Assembly: GCA_022842165.1 (NCBI GenBank)
Contig: JALHQC010000020.1
Location: 1-64,000, forward strand
Reading direction: 5' to 3'
Origin: a bacterium
GTDB taxonomy: Bacteria; Pseudomonadota; Alphaproteobacteria; Rhizobiales; Aestuariivirgaceae
Length of the DNA stretch: 64,000 nucleotides
This document shows positions 9,599 through 18,314 of this stretch, piece after piece (the first letter of the stretch is position 1; every line of letters begins with the position of its first letter). The position numbers and the translations under genes are program-made. The notes under the pieces are model-generated. The model ran no database searches and had not been told where the DNA came from. It was given only the letters and a program-made list of their open reading frames with translations.

Positions 9599-10258
9599 AT
9601 GATTGAAGCCATCCAATCGCTGTTTTCGGCCGAAGCCATGTGGGCGCTGGGCCAGGTCATACTGATCGACCTCGTGTTGGCGGGCGACAATGCCGTGGTG
9701 ATCGGCCTTGCGGCCGCCGGCCTGCCCAAGGACCAGCGCAACAAGGCCATCCTCGTCGGCATCATCGCGGCGACCGTGCTGCGCATCGGCTTCGCCAGCA
9801 TCACCACCCAGCTTCTGCAGGTTCTGGGCCTCATCCTCGTGGGCGGAATCCTGCTGCTCTGGGTGAGCTGGAAAATGTGGCGCGAACTTCGCGATGGCCA
9901 TGGCGAGGCCGAGGGGGCGGAAGCCGTTACCGGCGTCGACCTCAATGCCGATGGCACGGTGGCGGGCGGCGCACCCCGGAAGACCTTCAAGCAGGCAGCG
10001 TGGCAGATCGTCATCGCCGACGTTTCGATGTCGCTCGACAATGTTCTGGCTGTCGCCGGCGCGGCGCGCGACCATCCCACCGTGCTGGTGATCGGCCTCA
10101 TCCTGTCCATTGCGCTGATGGGTCTTGCGGCCTCCTTCATCGCCAAGCTTCTCCAGAAGCATCGCTGGATCGCCTATGTGGGCCTCGCCATCATCCTTTA
10201 TGTGGCGCTCGAGATGATCTATCGCGGCATACTCGAAGTCTATCCTGTGGTGACCTGA
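9599..10258 (+). CDS. TerC/YjbE-family integral membrane protein
   Basis: A 219-residue protein with about six to seven membrane helices. The two internal half-repeats carry the family's acidic motifs DLVLAGDNAVVIGLA (about 22-36) and ADVSMSLDNVLAVAG (about 141-155), whose Asp/Asn residues are thought to line a metal ion (manganese) path. A hydrophilic loop of about 50 residues separates the halves. AGGAG stands 6 nt before the ATG. Its stop overlaps the start of the next gene (TGATG), so it is translationally coupled to a sugar-isomerase gene, an unusual partner for a metal transporter. Confidence 0.88.
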   Translation: MIEAIQSLFSAEAMWALGQVILIDLVLAGDNAVVIGLAAAGLPKDQRNKAILVGIIAATVLRIGFASITTQLLQVLGLILVGGILLLWVSWKMWRELRDGHGEAEGAEAVTGVDLNADGTVAGGAPRKTFKQAAWQIVIADVSMSLDNVLAVAGAARDHPTVLVIGLILSIALMGLAASFIAKLLQKHRWIAYVGLAIILYVALEMIYRGILEVYPVVT

Positions 10259-11271
10259 TGCTGAATTTCGACATTGACCGTTTCCTGCGGATCGAGGCCG
10301 GCGCCGTGGCCCTGGCGCCCGCCATTCACGAGGCGATAGGAAAATGCCTCCGGAACGGCGCGAAGAACATCTTCTTCCTTGGCACCGGGGGTGCGGCGAT
10401 CCTCATGCAGCCGGCAAGCCTGCTGTTGCAGCGGCGCTCGGGCTTTCCGGCCCATATGGAAATCGCCGCGGAATTCGTGGCGGGCGGGCATCGGGGGCTG
10501 GGACCTCACTCGATCGTGGTGATCCCGTCGCTTTCCGGCACCACCAAGGAGTCGGTCGCAACCCTCGACTACTGCAAGGACAAGGGTGCGACGATCATCG
10601 CGCTCGTCGGCCACAAGAATACGCCGCTGGGGCAGAAGGCCGACCATGTCTTCGTGAATTTCGCGGAAGACGACACGTCCTCCGAAAGCTTCTATCTGCA
10701 ATCGCTGCTGATCGCGCTGTCGGTGATGGCGCACCGCGGCGAATATCCGGACTATGACAAGACCGTTTCCGAGCTTTCAACGCTGCCGCGCCACCTCGTG
10801 GCGGCCAAGCAGATGTTCGAACCGGAGGCCGAAAGGATCGCCACGGCCTTCACCAGCGAGCCCTATCACATTATCACCGCGGCGGGGGCAGGCTGGGCGC
10901 AGGGCTGGTATTACGGCATGTGCATCTTGGAAGAGATGCAGTGGATCAGGACGAGGCCCGTTCACGCGGCGGACTTTTTCCACGGCACTCTGGAACTGGT
11001 CGAGAAGGGCGTCAGCGTCGTGATCATGCATGGCGAGGACGCCTATCGGCCCCTGACCCTGCGTGTGGAGAAATTCGCCCGTCAGTACACGGACAAGGTG
11101 ACGGTGCTCGATACCGCGAGCTTCGAGATGCCGGGTGTTTCGCAAGCCACTCGCGCACTGATCTCGCCCGTCATCCTCGCCACCATCCTCGAGCGGCTTT
11201 CGGCCCATCTCGAGGTGAAGCGCAACCATCCGCTGACGACGCGCCGCTACTACAAGAAGGTCGCCTACTGA
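10258..11271 (+). CDS. SIS-domain sugar isomerase / fructosamine deglycase-like (FrlB type)
   Basis: A 337-residue cytoplasmic protein with two SIS domains. The first contains IFFLGTGGAAILMQ and the Ser/Thr-rich phosphosugar loop IPSLSGTTKESV; the second contains the segment VHAADFFHGTLELVEKGVSV, which in FrlB-like deglycases and glucosamine-6-phosphate synthases carries active-site residues. Such proteins isomerise or deglycate phosphorylated amino sugars or fructosyl-amines. The start overlaps the TerC stop. The next gene is a PuuE-like deacetylase 16 nt downstream. The substrate is not determined; a fructosamine or amino-sugar compound is a guess from the family. Confidence 0.8.
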   Translation: MLNFDIDRFLRIEAGAVALAPAIHEAIGKCLRNGAKNIFFLGTGGAAILMQPASLLLQRRSGFPAHMEIAAEFVAGGHRGLGPHSIVVIPSLSGTTKESVATLDYCKDKGATIIALVGHKNTPLGQKADHVFVNFAEDDTSSESFYLQSLLIALSVMAHRGEYPDYDKTVSELSTLPRHLVAAKQMFEPEAERIATAFTSEPYHIITAAGAGWAQGWYYGMCILEEMQWIRTRPVHAADFFHGTLELVEKGVSVVIMHGEDAYRPLTLRVEKFARQYTDKVTVLDTASFEMPGVSQATRALISPVILATILERLSAHLEVKRNHPLTTRRYYKKVAY

Positions 11272-11287
11272 ACGGCAGGGGGACGCC

Positions 11288-12193
11288 ATGACCTATCCGC
11301 GTGACATGAAGGGCTATGGCCGCGCCATTCCCGATCCGAAGTGGCCGGGCGGCGCCCATGTCGCCGTGCAGTTCGTGCTGAACTACGAGGAAGGCGGCGA
11401 GAACAACCTCCTTCACGGCGATGCGGCCTCCGAAGCCTTCCTGTCCGAGATCGTTGGCGCCGCGGCCTGGCCCGGCCAGCGCCACTGGAACATGGAATCG
11501 ATCTACGAGTATGGGGCACGCGCCGGCTTCTGGCGGCTGTGGCGCATGTTCACCGCGCGCAGCGTGCCGCTCACCATTTATGGCGTGGCCCATGCGCTGA
11601 TGCGCTCGCCGGATCAGGTCGAGGCCATGAGGGAAGCGGACTGGGAGATCGCCAGCCACGGCCTCAAGTGGGTCGAGCACAAGGACATGCCCGAGGAAGC
11701 GGAGCGCGAGCAGATCGCCGAGGCGATCCGCATCCATACCGAGGTCACTGGCGAACGGCCTCTCGGCTGGTACACCGGGCGCTGCTCGATGAACACCACG
11801 AGGCTGGTGATGGAGGAGGGCGGTTTCCTTTATTCTTCAGATGATTACGCCGATGACCTGCCATACTGGCTGAAGCGGCCCGACGGTAACAAGCACCTCG
11901 TCATTCCCTATACGCTCGACGCCAACGACATGCGCTTCGCGACGCCGCAGGGCTTCAACACCGGCGAGCATTTCTACCAGTATCTGAAGGACTCCTTCGA
12001 TTGCCTTTATGAGGAAGGCAGGCGCGGCAGCCCGAAGATGATGTCGGTGGGCCTTCACTGCCGCCTTGCCGGAAGGCCCGGCCGTGCGCTTGGACTGGCG
12101 AAGTTCATCGACTACGTCTTGTCGCGTGACAGGGTGTGGATACCGCGCCGCATCGACATCGCGCGGCACTGGCATGCAAACTTCGGCGGCTAG
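11288..12193 (+). CDS. Polysaccharide deacetylase-family hydrolase, allantoinase PuuE-like
   Basis: A 301-residue protein that follows the PuuE pattern from its first residues: RDMKGYGRAIPDPKWPGG, then FVLNYEEGGENNLLHGD. It has the NodB fold used for amide or N-acetyl hydrolysis. PuuE proteins (about 308 residues) hydrolyse allantoin without metal. No other purine-degradation gene (allantoicase, urate hydroxylase, ureidoglycolate enzymes) is nearby, and the neighbours are an SIS isomerase, a HisD-like dehydrogenase and a ThDP enzyme. It may therefore act on another cyclic amide or N-acylated compound. Fold is certain; substrate is not. Confidence 0.8.
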   Translation: MTYPRDMKGYGRAIPDPKWPGGAHVAVQFVLNYEEGGENNLLHGDAASEAFLSEIVGAAAWPGQRHWNMESIYEYGARAGFWRLWRMFTARSVPLTIYGVAHALMRSPDQVEAMREADWEIASHGLKWVEHKDMPEEAEREQIAEAIRIHTEVTGERPLGWYTGRCSMNTTRLVMEEGGFLYSSDDYADDLPYWLKRPDGNKHLVIPYTLDANDMRFATPQGFNTGEHFYQYLKDSFDCLYEEGRRGSPKMMSVGLHCRLAGRPGRALGLAKFIDYVLSRDRVWIPRRIDIARHWHANFGG

Positions 12194-12222
12194 TTGCGGT
12201 TTCTTCTGATAATGGATCGGCC

Positions 12223-13548
12223 ATGACCATCAGTTTCCACGATCTCTCGAAGATGACGCGAGTCCAGCGCGACCGCCTGCTGACGCGCACCGAAGGCGAT
12301 CTCTCGTCATACGAGGAGAAGGTGAAGCCCATCATCGCGGCGGTGCGTGCAGAGGGTGACGTTGCACTCGCGCGTTTCGCGAAGCTGTTCGACAAGGCGC
12401 CGGTCGAGGCCCACGAGATCGCCGCGACCGAAGCGGACTTCGACCGTGCCGAGAAGACCCTCGATCCGCAGGTGAAGGAAGCCCTGGACTTCATGTCAGG
12501 ATCGATCCGCCGCTTCCACGAGGACCAGAAGCCGGAAGAGATGTGGTTCCACGAGATCCGCCCGGGGGTTTTCGCGGGCGACCGGACGACACCCATCCCA
12601 TCCGTCGGCTGCTACATTCCGCGCGGCAAGGGAGCGTTCCCTTCGGCAGTGATGATGACCACGATCCCCGCCAATGTGGCCGGCGTCACTGAGATCGCCA
12701 TCGTCACGCCGCCGGGGCCAGACGGCAAGATCGACGATGCGACGCTTGTAGCCGCCCGCATGTCGGGCGTGAGCAAGGTCTTCAAGGCTGGCGGCGCGCA
12801 GGCGATTGCCGCGGTGGCCTATGGCACTGAGACGGTGCCGAAATGCGCCAAGGTGGTGGGGCCGGGAAGCCCATGGGTTGGGGCTGCAAAGCGGCTTCTT
12901 TCGCATGTGCTCGACACCGGCACGCCGGCGGGGCCAAGCGAACTCATCGTGCTGGCGGATGAAACCGCCGATGGCAGGCTGGCGGGCCTCGACCTCATCA
13001 TCGAGTCGGAACACGGGCCGGACAGTTCGGCCTTTCTCGTCACCTGGAGCCGCAAGGTGGCGGAAGACGCGCTGACCGCGATTCCCGAATTCTGGAAGCA
13101 GATGGGCGCGCAGCGCGTGGAATATTCTTCAACCGTACTCGGCGGGCCGATGGGCGGGATCATTCTGGCGCGCGACGAGGATGAGGCGATCGCCTTCTGC
13201 AACGACTATGCACCCGAACATCTGGGCGTTCATTCCGAGGAACCGTTCCAGTATCTCGGCCGCCTGAAAAATGCCGGAGAGATCCTGCTCGGCAAGCACA
13301 CACCGCCGACGCTTGGAAACTTCGTGATCGGCGTCAACCACGTGCTGCCGACGAGCGGTTGGGCCAGGACCGGCTCGCCGCTGACGGTCTATGATTTCAT
13401 GAAGCGCACATCCATCGCCTATGTGACGGGCAAGGGTTATCCGGAACTGGCGAAGCATGCGCAGGTGATTGCCACCTACGAAGGCTTCGATGGTCATGCC
13501 AATGCCGTGTCCGAAACCCGCATGCGGCTCTTGAAGGGAAACAGATGA
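12223..13548 (+). CDS. HisD-family dehydrogenase with altered zinc ligands; likely catabolic, not biosynthetic
   Basis: A 441-residue histidinol-dehydrogenase-family protein (NAD-dependent oxidation of an alcohol to a carboxylate). The catalytic pair APEHL (Glu332/His333) is kept. Aligning by eye to E. coli HisD, zinc ligands Gln259, His262, Asp360 and His419 correspond here to Glu261, His264, Asn366 and His425. Two ligands have thus exchanged amide for acid in a reciprocal way. No his gene is nearby; the gene sits between a deacetylase and a ThDP enzyme, with a 4-nt overlap to the latter. Paralogues of HisD, such as the sulfopropanediol dehydrogenase HpsN, act in catabolism. I used the ATG at 12223 because the family N-terminus begins there. 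Confidence 0.85.
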   Translation: MTISFHDLSKMTRVQRDRLLTRTEGDLSSYEEKVKPIIAAVRAEGDVALARFAKLFDKAPVEAHEIAATEADFDRAEKTLDPQVKEALDFMSGSIRRFHEDQKPEEMWFHEIRPGVFAGDRTTPIPSVGCYIPRGKGAFPSAVMMTTIPANVAGVTEIAIVTPPGPDGKIDDATLVAARMSGVSKVFKAGGAQAIAAVAYGTETVPKCAKVVGPGSPWVGAAKRLLSHVLDTGTPAGPSELIVLADETADGRLAGLDLIIESEHGPDSSAFLVTWSRKVAEDALTAIPEFWKQMGAQRVEYSSTVLGGPMGGIILARDEDEAIAFCNDYAPEHLGVHSEEPFQYLGRLKNAGEILLGKHTPPTLGNFVIGVNHVLPTSGWARTGSPLTVYDFMKRTSIAYVTGKGYPELAKHAQVIATYEGFDGHANAVSETRMRLLKGNR

Positions 13549-15212
13549 GCTTGCGCACGGGCGGTCAGATCCTTGTCGACCAGTTGAAGATTCACGGCAC
13601 GAGCCACGTCTTCTGCGTGCCGGGCGAAAGCTATCTCGCGGTGCTGGATGCGCTCCATGACGCGGAGATCAAGACGATCGTCTGCCGGCAGGAAGGGGGC
13701 GCGGCCTTCATGGCGGAAGCTGCGGGCAAGACGACCGGCAGACCCGGCATCGTGATGGTGACCAGAGGTCCCGGCGCCACCAATGCCTCGCCCGGTATTC
13801 ATGTGGCCTCGCAGGATTCGACACCTCTCATCATGTTCGTGGGCCAGGTGGCGCGCGACATGAAGGAGCGCGAGGCCTTCCAGGAGCTCGACTACAAAGC
13901 GGTGTTCGGCAGCATGGCAAAGTGGGTGGTCGAAATCGACCGTGCCGAACGCATCCCCGAAATTCTCTCCCGCGCCTTCCACGTGGCAACGCAGGGCCGC
14001 CCCGGCCCGGTGGTGATCGCACTTCCCGAGGACATGCTGACCGACAGCGTGGATGTTGCCGATGCGCTGCCCTATGCGCCGGTGGTAATGCGCCCGGGAT
14101 CATCCGACATGGAGGCATTCCAGCGCAGGCTGCTCGCGGCGGACCGTCCGATCGTGCTGGCGGGCGGTTCCGGCTGGAGTGCCGAGGGCGTGGCGGACCT
14201 TGTGCAGTTCGCGGAAAACTTCGAACTTCCCGTCGCCGTGACCTTCAGGCGGCAGATGCTGTTTCCGGCGGACCATCCGAATTTCGCTGGCGACCTCGGT
14301 ATCGGCCCCAACCCGAAACTGCTGCAGCGCGTGAAGGATGCGGATCTTGTAATCCTGCTCGGCGGACGCATGTCGGAAATGCCGTCGCAGAGCTATACGC
14401 TCTTCGACATTCCGGGCGATGGCGCAAAGCTTGTCCATATTCATCCAGGTGCGGAGGAATTGAACCGCGTCTATCGCGCGGGGCTCGGCATTCTGGCGAC
14501 GCCAACGGCTTTCGCGGAAGCTGCGGCAGCATTGCCGAAGCCCAACCGCGTGAAGTGGAGTGGTGCTGCAGCCACTGCACATGGTGACTATGTGGTGTGG
14601 AGCGATCCGGCCCCAATCCGAACCGCTGGCGCCGTGCAGATGTCGCAGGTGATGGCGCATCTGGTCGACGTGATGCCGGCGGACACGGTCTATTGCAATG
14701 GTGCGGGAAACTACGCCACATGGGTGCATCGTTTCTGGCCCTTCCGCGCCTTCGCCTCGCAGCTGGCGCCGACCTGCGGCTCGATGGGCTATGGCGTTCC
14801 GGCTTCCGTCGCGGCGAAGGCGCTTGATCCGGAACGTGCGGTGATGGCCTTCGCCGGCGATGGCTGCTTCATGATGAACGGACAGGAATTCGCGACCGCC
14901 ATCCAGTATGATCTGCCCATCATTGTCGTCGTCGTGGACAATGGCATGTATGGTACCATCCGCATGCATCAGGAGCGCGAATATCCGGGCCGTGTATCGG
15001 CCACGCAATTGCGCAACCCCGATTTCGCCGAACTCGCCCGCGCCTATGGCGGCCATGGCGAGACGGTGCGGAAGACGGAGGATTTCGCCGCTGCATTGGA
15101 ACGCGCCAGGGCCAGCCGCAAGGCCGCGATCATCCACTGCCTGATTGATCCCGAAGCGATCACGCCAAGCCGCAGCCTGTCGGAGATCAGGGATGCGGCG
15201 CTGAAGGGTTAG
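13545..15212 (+). CDS. Thiamine-diphosphate-dependent enzyme, acetolactate synthase-like
   Basis: A 555-residue ThDP enzyme with the three-domain arrangement of acetohydroxyacid synthase. The cofactor-activating Glu50 is in CRQEGGAAFMAEAAG, a central domain runs from about 190 to 330, and the ThDP/Mg motif is AGDGCFMMNGQEF (near 440-452) followed by VVVDNGMYGTIRMHQ. Homologues include acetolactate synthases, glyoxylate carboligase, sulfoacetaldehyde acetyltransferase and decarboxylases. No IlvN-like small subunit is adjacent and the upstream gene is the HisD-like dehydrogenase (ATGA overlap). It may therefore decarboxylate or ligate a keto acid or aldehyde made by that enzyme. That is inference. 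Confidence 0.85.
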   Translation: MSLRTGGQILVDQLKIHGTSHVFCVPGESYLAVLDALHDAEIKTIVCRQEGGAAFMAEAAGKTTGRPGIVMVTRGPGATNASPGIHVASQDSTPLIMFVGQVARDMKEREAFQELDYKAVFGSMAKWVVEIDRAERIPEILSRAFHVATQGRPGPVVIALPEDMLTDSVDVADALPYAPVVMRPGSSDMEAFQRRLLAADRPIVLAGGSGWSAEGVADLVQFAENFELPVAVTFRRQMLFPADHPNFAGDLGIGPNPKLLQRVKDADLVILLGGRMSEMPSQSYTLFDIPGDGAKLVHIHPGAEELNRVYRAGLGILATPTAFAEAAAALPKPNRVKWSGAAATAHGDYVVWSDPAPIRTAGAVQMSQVMAHLVDVMPADTVYCNGAGNYATWVHRFWPFRAFASQLAPTCGSMGYGVPASVAAKALDPERAVMAFAGDGCFMMNGQEFATAIQYDLPIIVVVVDNGMYGTIRMHQEREYPGRVSATQLRNPDFAELARAYGGHGETVRKTEDFAAALERARASRKAAIIHCLIDPEAITPSRSLSEIRDAALKG

Positions 15213-15220
15213 TTGCGGTC

Positions 15221-15246
15221 CCCCCTCTCCCGCAAGGGGAGAAGGA
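15221..15246. repeat. Short GC-rich hairpin between convergent genes
   Basis: TCTCCC (15226-15231) and GGGAGA (15237-15242) form a small stem in a CCCCTCTCCC...GGGGAGAAGG context that resembles the inner part of the repeat at 5111-5228. It lies in the 41-nt gap between the converging ThDP-enzyme and SorC genes and may act as a two-way transcription stop, though there is no T-run. Confidence 0.45.
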
Positions 15247-15253
15247 AGAAACC

Positions 15254-16246
15254 TCACCCCATCCTGATCAGCAGTTCGCGCGCCGTCGACTCATTGGTGA
15301 TCAGCACATTGCAGCCGATGAGCTTGATGGCGCCCAGCAGGCACTCGACCTTCTCGTTGCCGCCCGATGCGATCACCCGCGTCGGCACACCGCGCAGCTG
15401 TTCGATGGGCAGCGACATGACGCGGCCGTTCACCGGATGCGCGACGACATTTCCCTCGCGGTCGAAGAAGTTGAACAGCAGGTCTCCGACCGCGCCCATC
15501 TTGATGAGCCCGACGCGCTCCTCGTCGCTGATGAGGTTGAAGCGGAAAGCGGTCGACGAGGGGGCCAGCGTGCCGACGCTGAGCAGCGCCATGTCGAGGC
15601 GTTCGGCGCGGCGGAAGATGTCGCGCAAGCCGCAACGCTCGATCAGCGCCTCGCGGGTCTCCGGGCTGTCGACCACGGCAGGCGCCTGGAAGAGATAGCA
15701 ATCCGCACCCACCATGCGCGCGAACTGCCAGGCGAATTCGGCGGGATTGAACTTCCGCGCCTGGACGATGCCGCCCAGCAGCGAAATCACTTGCACGTTT
15801 TCAAGTTCGCGCGGCGCCAGTGTCTGCAATGACTCGTAGAGTGTCGCGCCCCAGCCCACGCCCACCGTCATGTCATCGCTCAGCGCGTCGGACACATACA
15901 TGCCCGCCGCAACGCCGATCGACTTGGTGACGTTCTCGGCCATCACGGGTTCCGGCACCACGACGGCCTCCTTGAAGCCGAAGGCCTGCTTCAGCTGCGC
16001 CTCGAGTTCGAAGCACTCGGAGACTTCGCCCTCGATCCAGATCTTCACTTCGCGCTGCTTGATCGCCTCGTTGATATTGCGCACGACGGTGACGCGGCCG
16101 ATGCCCAGCCGGTCGGCGATTTCGTTCTGCGTCAGCCCCTCAACATAATACATCCAAGCGATACGCATGCGGTTGCGGGCGATGCGCCCGGCACCTCTGT
16201 CCGAGCCGGGGATGCGGGTCTTGCGTGACGGGCTCTTATCCAACAT
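15254..16246 (-). CDS. SorC/DeoR-type sugar-responsive transcriptional regulator
   Basis: A 330-residue regulator. The N-terminal helix-turn-helix is in AWMYYVEGLTQNEIADRLG followed by IGRVTVVRNINEA (about 30-60). The C-terminal 260 residues are a sugar-phosphate-binding domain of the SorC family, with GVGWGATLYESL and a NAGB-like ASGGNEKVECLLGAIKL near the end. It is divergent from the binding-protein operon 16724-21979 across 477 nt and is the obvious local regulator of that operon. A phosphorylated sugar or polyol is the expected inducer. Confidence 0.9.
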   Translation of the reverse strand: MLDKSPSRKTRIPGSDRGAGRIARNRMRIAWMYYVEGLTQNEIADRLGIGRVTVVRNINEAIKQREVKIWIEGEVSECFELEAQLKQAFGFKEAVVVPEPVMAENVTKSIGVAAGMYVSDALSDDMTVGVGWGATLYESLQTLAPRELENVQVISLLGGIVQARKFNPAEFAWQFARMVGADCYLFQAPAVVDSPETREALIERCGLRDIFRRAERLDMALLSVGTLAPSSTAFRFNLISDEERVGLIKMGAVGDLLFNFFDREGNVVAHPVNGRVMSLPIEQLRGVPTRVIASGGNEKVECLLGAIKLIGCNVLITNESTARELLIRMG

Positions 16247-16723
16247 GCTGACCGGATTTGATGGGTTGTGCGGTTCAGTTTGCCGTAGGATACATAATTA
16301 TGCAAGCTGGCACTTATGTAGCGCAATCTTTGCAACCTGTTGATACTCTGAAAGAATATTCTAGCTTCGAGCAACTCGGACTGTGGTGGCATCGTGATGC
16401 CCAAGGCGTTTCAGCTGATGATGCAGTGCAAAACCTTGTTGCACTGCCGCAATACGAAACATTTGCATTCGACTAAGCGATTTAGTACGTTAATTGAAGA
16501 TATCGCCTTGCGGACCGTCGCCTGAGAACAAGCGGCCGCATCTGGGAGGACTGCAATTGGCGGACGCGTCACGGCCTGATCTTCTATCCCGCAGGGCGCC
16601 GCACCGGTTGAACCTCTTCGTCCGCGCTTCCGTAAATTCCCATGCACGGAAAAGCCTCGCCCATGTCTGGCCTGACATGTCGCACAGGCACCACAACACA
16701 GGCCGTTTCAATGGAGGAAAGTA
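16247..16723. promoter_or_regulatory. Divergent control region with several palindromes
   Basis: This 477-nt region has no convincing gene. The half next to the SorC gene is clearly AT-richer than its surroundings. It contains the perfect palindrome CATAATTATG (16293-16302), a perfect inverted repeat GCAGTGCAA (16423-16431) / TTGCACTGC (16439-16447), a further arm pair CATGTC (16662-16667) / GACATG (16674-16679), and TTGCA/TGCAA half-sites at about 16301, 16331, 16427, 16439 and 16463. A weak promoter TTGCAT-17-TACGTT could start at 16463. GGAGG precedes the binding-protein ATG. SorC binding here is inference. Confidence 0.55.
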
Positions 16724-18301
16724 ATGCAGATCAAGAAAACCGGGTCGATGACCCGCCGTTCGCTGCTGAAGTCCACAGCCGCGGCTAGCGCTGCGCTGGT
16801 GGCCGGAACGGGCGGCGTCTCGCTGTTCAATGTCCGCAGCGCCTATGCGCAGAGCCTGCCGAACCCGGCTGATGTGCTGGCGAAGATCAACGTCGGCAAC
16901 TTTGTCAAAAAGGAATACCGCGACCAGTACAAGCTCGGCGACAACGACGAGCTCTGGGATCCGAAGAAGGACTGGATCCGCACCGCTGACTGGGAAGCCA
17001 TCCGCAAGGAACATGCCGGCAAGACCGTGCGCTTCGCCGTGGGCGCCGCCGACCGTGAATCGGCCCAGGAACAGACCCAGCCCTTCGCTGACCTCTCGGG
17101 CATCAAGATCGACGTCGTGTCGATCCCGGACGACGCCATGTACGACAAGGTCGTGGCCGAGTTCCTGTCCGGCAACGCGGGCTTCGACGCCATCCAGTTC
17201 TTCTCCCCCTGGCTCGGCGACTTCGCCGCACAAGGCTTCCTGAAGCCGCTCGACGAGTATGTCGCCAAGTGGGCGCTGCCCTTCGACGATTGGTACGAGA
17301 CCTATCAGCGCAACTACGGCCACTGGGGCGACAAGGGCATCCTCGGCATTCCCTTCGACTGCGACATCCAGCAGGTCCACGTGCGTCCGTCGATCTTCAA
17401 GAAGATCGGCATCAACGAGATCGACCGCGTCAACACCATCCCGTCCTACGACGAGATGCTGCGCATTGCGCCGGAACTCAACAAGGCGGAGCCCGGCGTC
17501 GCCGGTATCGGCCTGATGGCCGGCCGCGGCTTCTGGGCCACCTATGCCTGGGAGCACATTGCCGCGCAGTACGGCATGATGCTGTTCAACGACAAGTGGG
17601 AACCGGTGTTCAACGGCGACGCTGGTGTGAAGGGCCTCGAAATGCTCGCAGCCCTTTCGAAGCACGCCATTGAAGGCGTGGCCGCGGCCGACTGGCCGAC
17701 CAACCGCGCGGCAATGCTCGGCGGCCAGATCGCCTGCAACATCTCGTGGCAGGATACCGGCACCCAGGCGACCCGTCCCGACCAGTCGAAGATCGGCGAC
17801 GACATCGTCACGCTGTATGAGCCGCGCGTCGCCGGTGGCACCTATGCGCCGCCGAACATTGCCGGTTCGACATCGGTCGTGGCTTCGACCTCGCCGGAAC
17901 CGGAAGCGGCATTCCTCATGCTCGCCTACCTGACGACCTCCTCGATCATGGCCATGAACGAGGCCAATGCCAACGGCGTAGCTCCGGGTACCAAGTCGGT
18001 GCTGGCGAACGAGAAGCTCCGCGCCGTCTCGCAGCCGGCCAAGGTCTGGGCGGAAAGCCTGGATTACGCCTGGTGCGCGCCGCGCATTCCGTCGGGCTTC
18101 CAGGTCGAGCAGGAAATCGGCTTCCTCGTCAACGAAGTGATCGTTGGCACCAAGAAGCCGAAGGAAGCGCTGGACGAAGCCGCAGGCAAGGTCAAGGCCA
18201 TCATGGAAAAGAACGGCTTCTACAAGGGCGCCGATCCCATGAACTACGCCGCGACCGAACCTGGCCTGTGGATCGGCAAGGGCAAGGCGCTTCCTTTCTG
18301 A
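16724..18301 (+). CDS. ABC transporter substrate-binding protein with Tat signal
   Basis: Periplasmic solute receptor, 525 residues, longer than the usual 420-450. The N-terminus has a canonical twin-arginine motif MTRRSLLKSTAAASAALV and a likely AYA-QS cleavage near residue 43, so it is exported folded. The mature protein is of the extracellular solute-binding family 1 type with segments such as VRFAVGAADRESAQE and GILGIPFDCDIQQVHVRP. GGAGGAAAG is well placed upstream. It heads an operon with two permeases, an unknown protein and an alcohol dehydrogenase, under likely SorC control. The ligand is probably a sugar or polyol. Confidence 0.9.
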   Translation: MQIKKTGSMTRRSLLKSTAAASAALVAGTGGVSLFNVRSAYAQSLPNPADVLAKINVGNFVKKEYRDQYKLGDNDELWDPKKDWIRTADWEAIRKEHAGKTVRFAVGAADRESAQEQTQPFADLSGIKIDVVSIPDDAMYDKVVAEFLSGNAGFDAIQFFSPWLGDFAAQGFLKPLDEYVAKWALPFDDWYETYQRNYGHWGDKGILGIPFDCDIQQVHVRPSIFKKIGINEIDRVNTIPSYDEMLRIAPELNKAEPGVAGIGLMAGRGFWATYAWEHIAAQYGMMLFNDKWEPVFNGDAGVKGLEMLAALSKHAIEGVAAADWPTNRAAMLGGQIACNISWQDTGTQATRPDQSKIGDDIVTLYEPRVAGGTYAPPNIAGSTSVVASTSPEPEAAFLMLAYLTTSSIMAMNEANANGVAPGTKSVLANEKLRAVSQPAKVWAESLDYAWCAPRIPSGFQVEQEIGFLVNEVIVGTKKPKEALDEAAGKVKAIMEKNGFYKGADPMNYAATEPGLWIGKGKALPF

Positions 18302-18314
18302 TCTGACAAGAACC

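Noticed and set aside
11288-12193. Complete allantoin/urate degradation locus around the PuuE-like gene
   Set aside because: No urate hydroxylase, OHCU decarboxylase, allantoicase or ureidoglycolate gene in the window.
12223-13548. Biosynthetic histidinol dehydrogenase (hisD)
   Set aside because: No his genes nearby, catabolic neighbours, and two altered zinc ligands.
13545-15212. Branched-chain amino acid biosynthetic IlvB
   Set aside because: No IlvN or other ilv gene adjacent, and coupled to the HisD-like catabolic gene.
16258-16476. 72-codon frame in the SorC divergent region
   Set aside because: No ribosome site, overlaps palindromes and AT-rich control DNA, and no recognisable domain.
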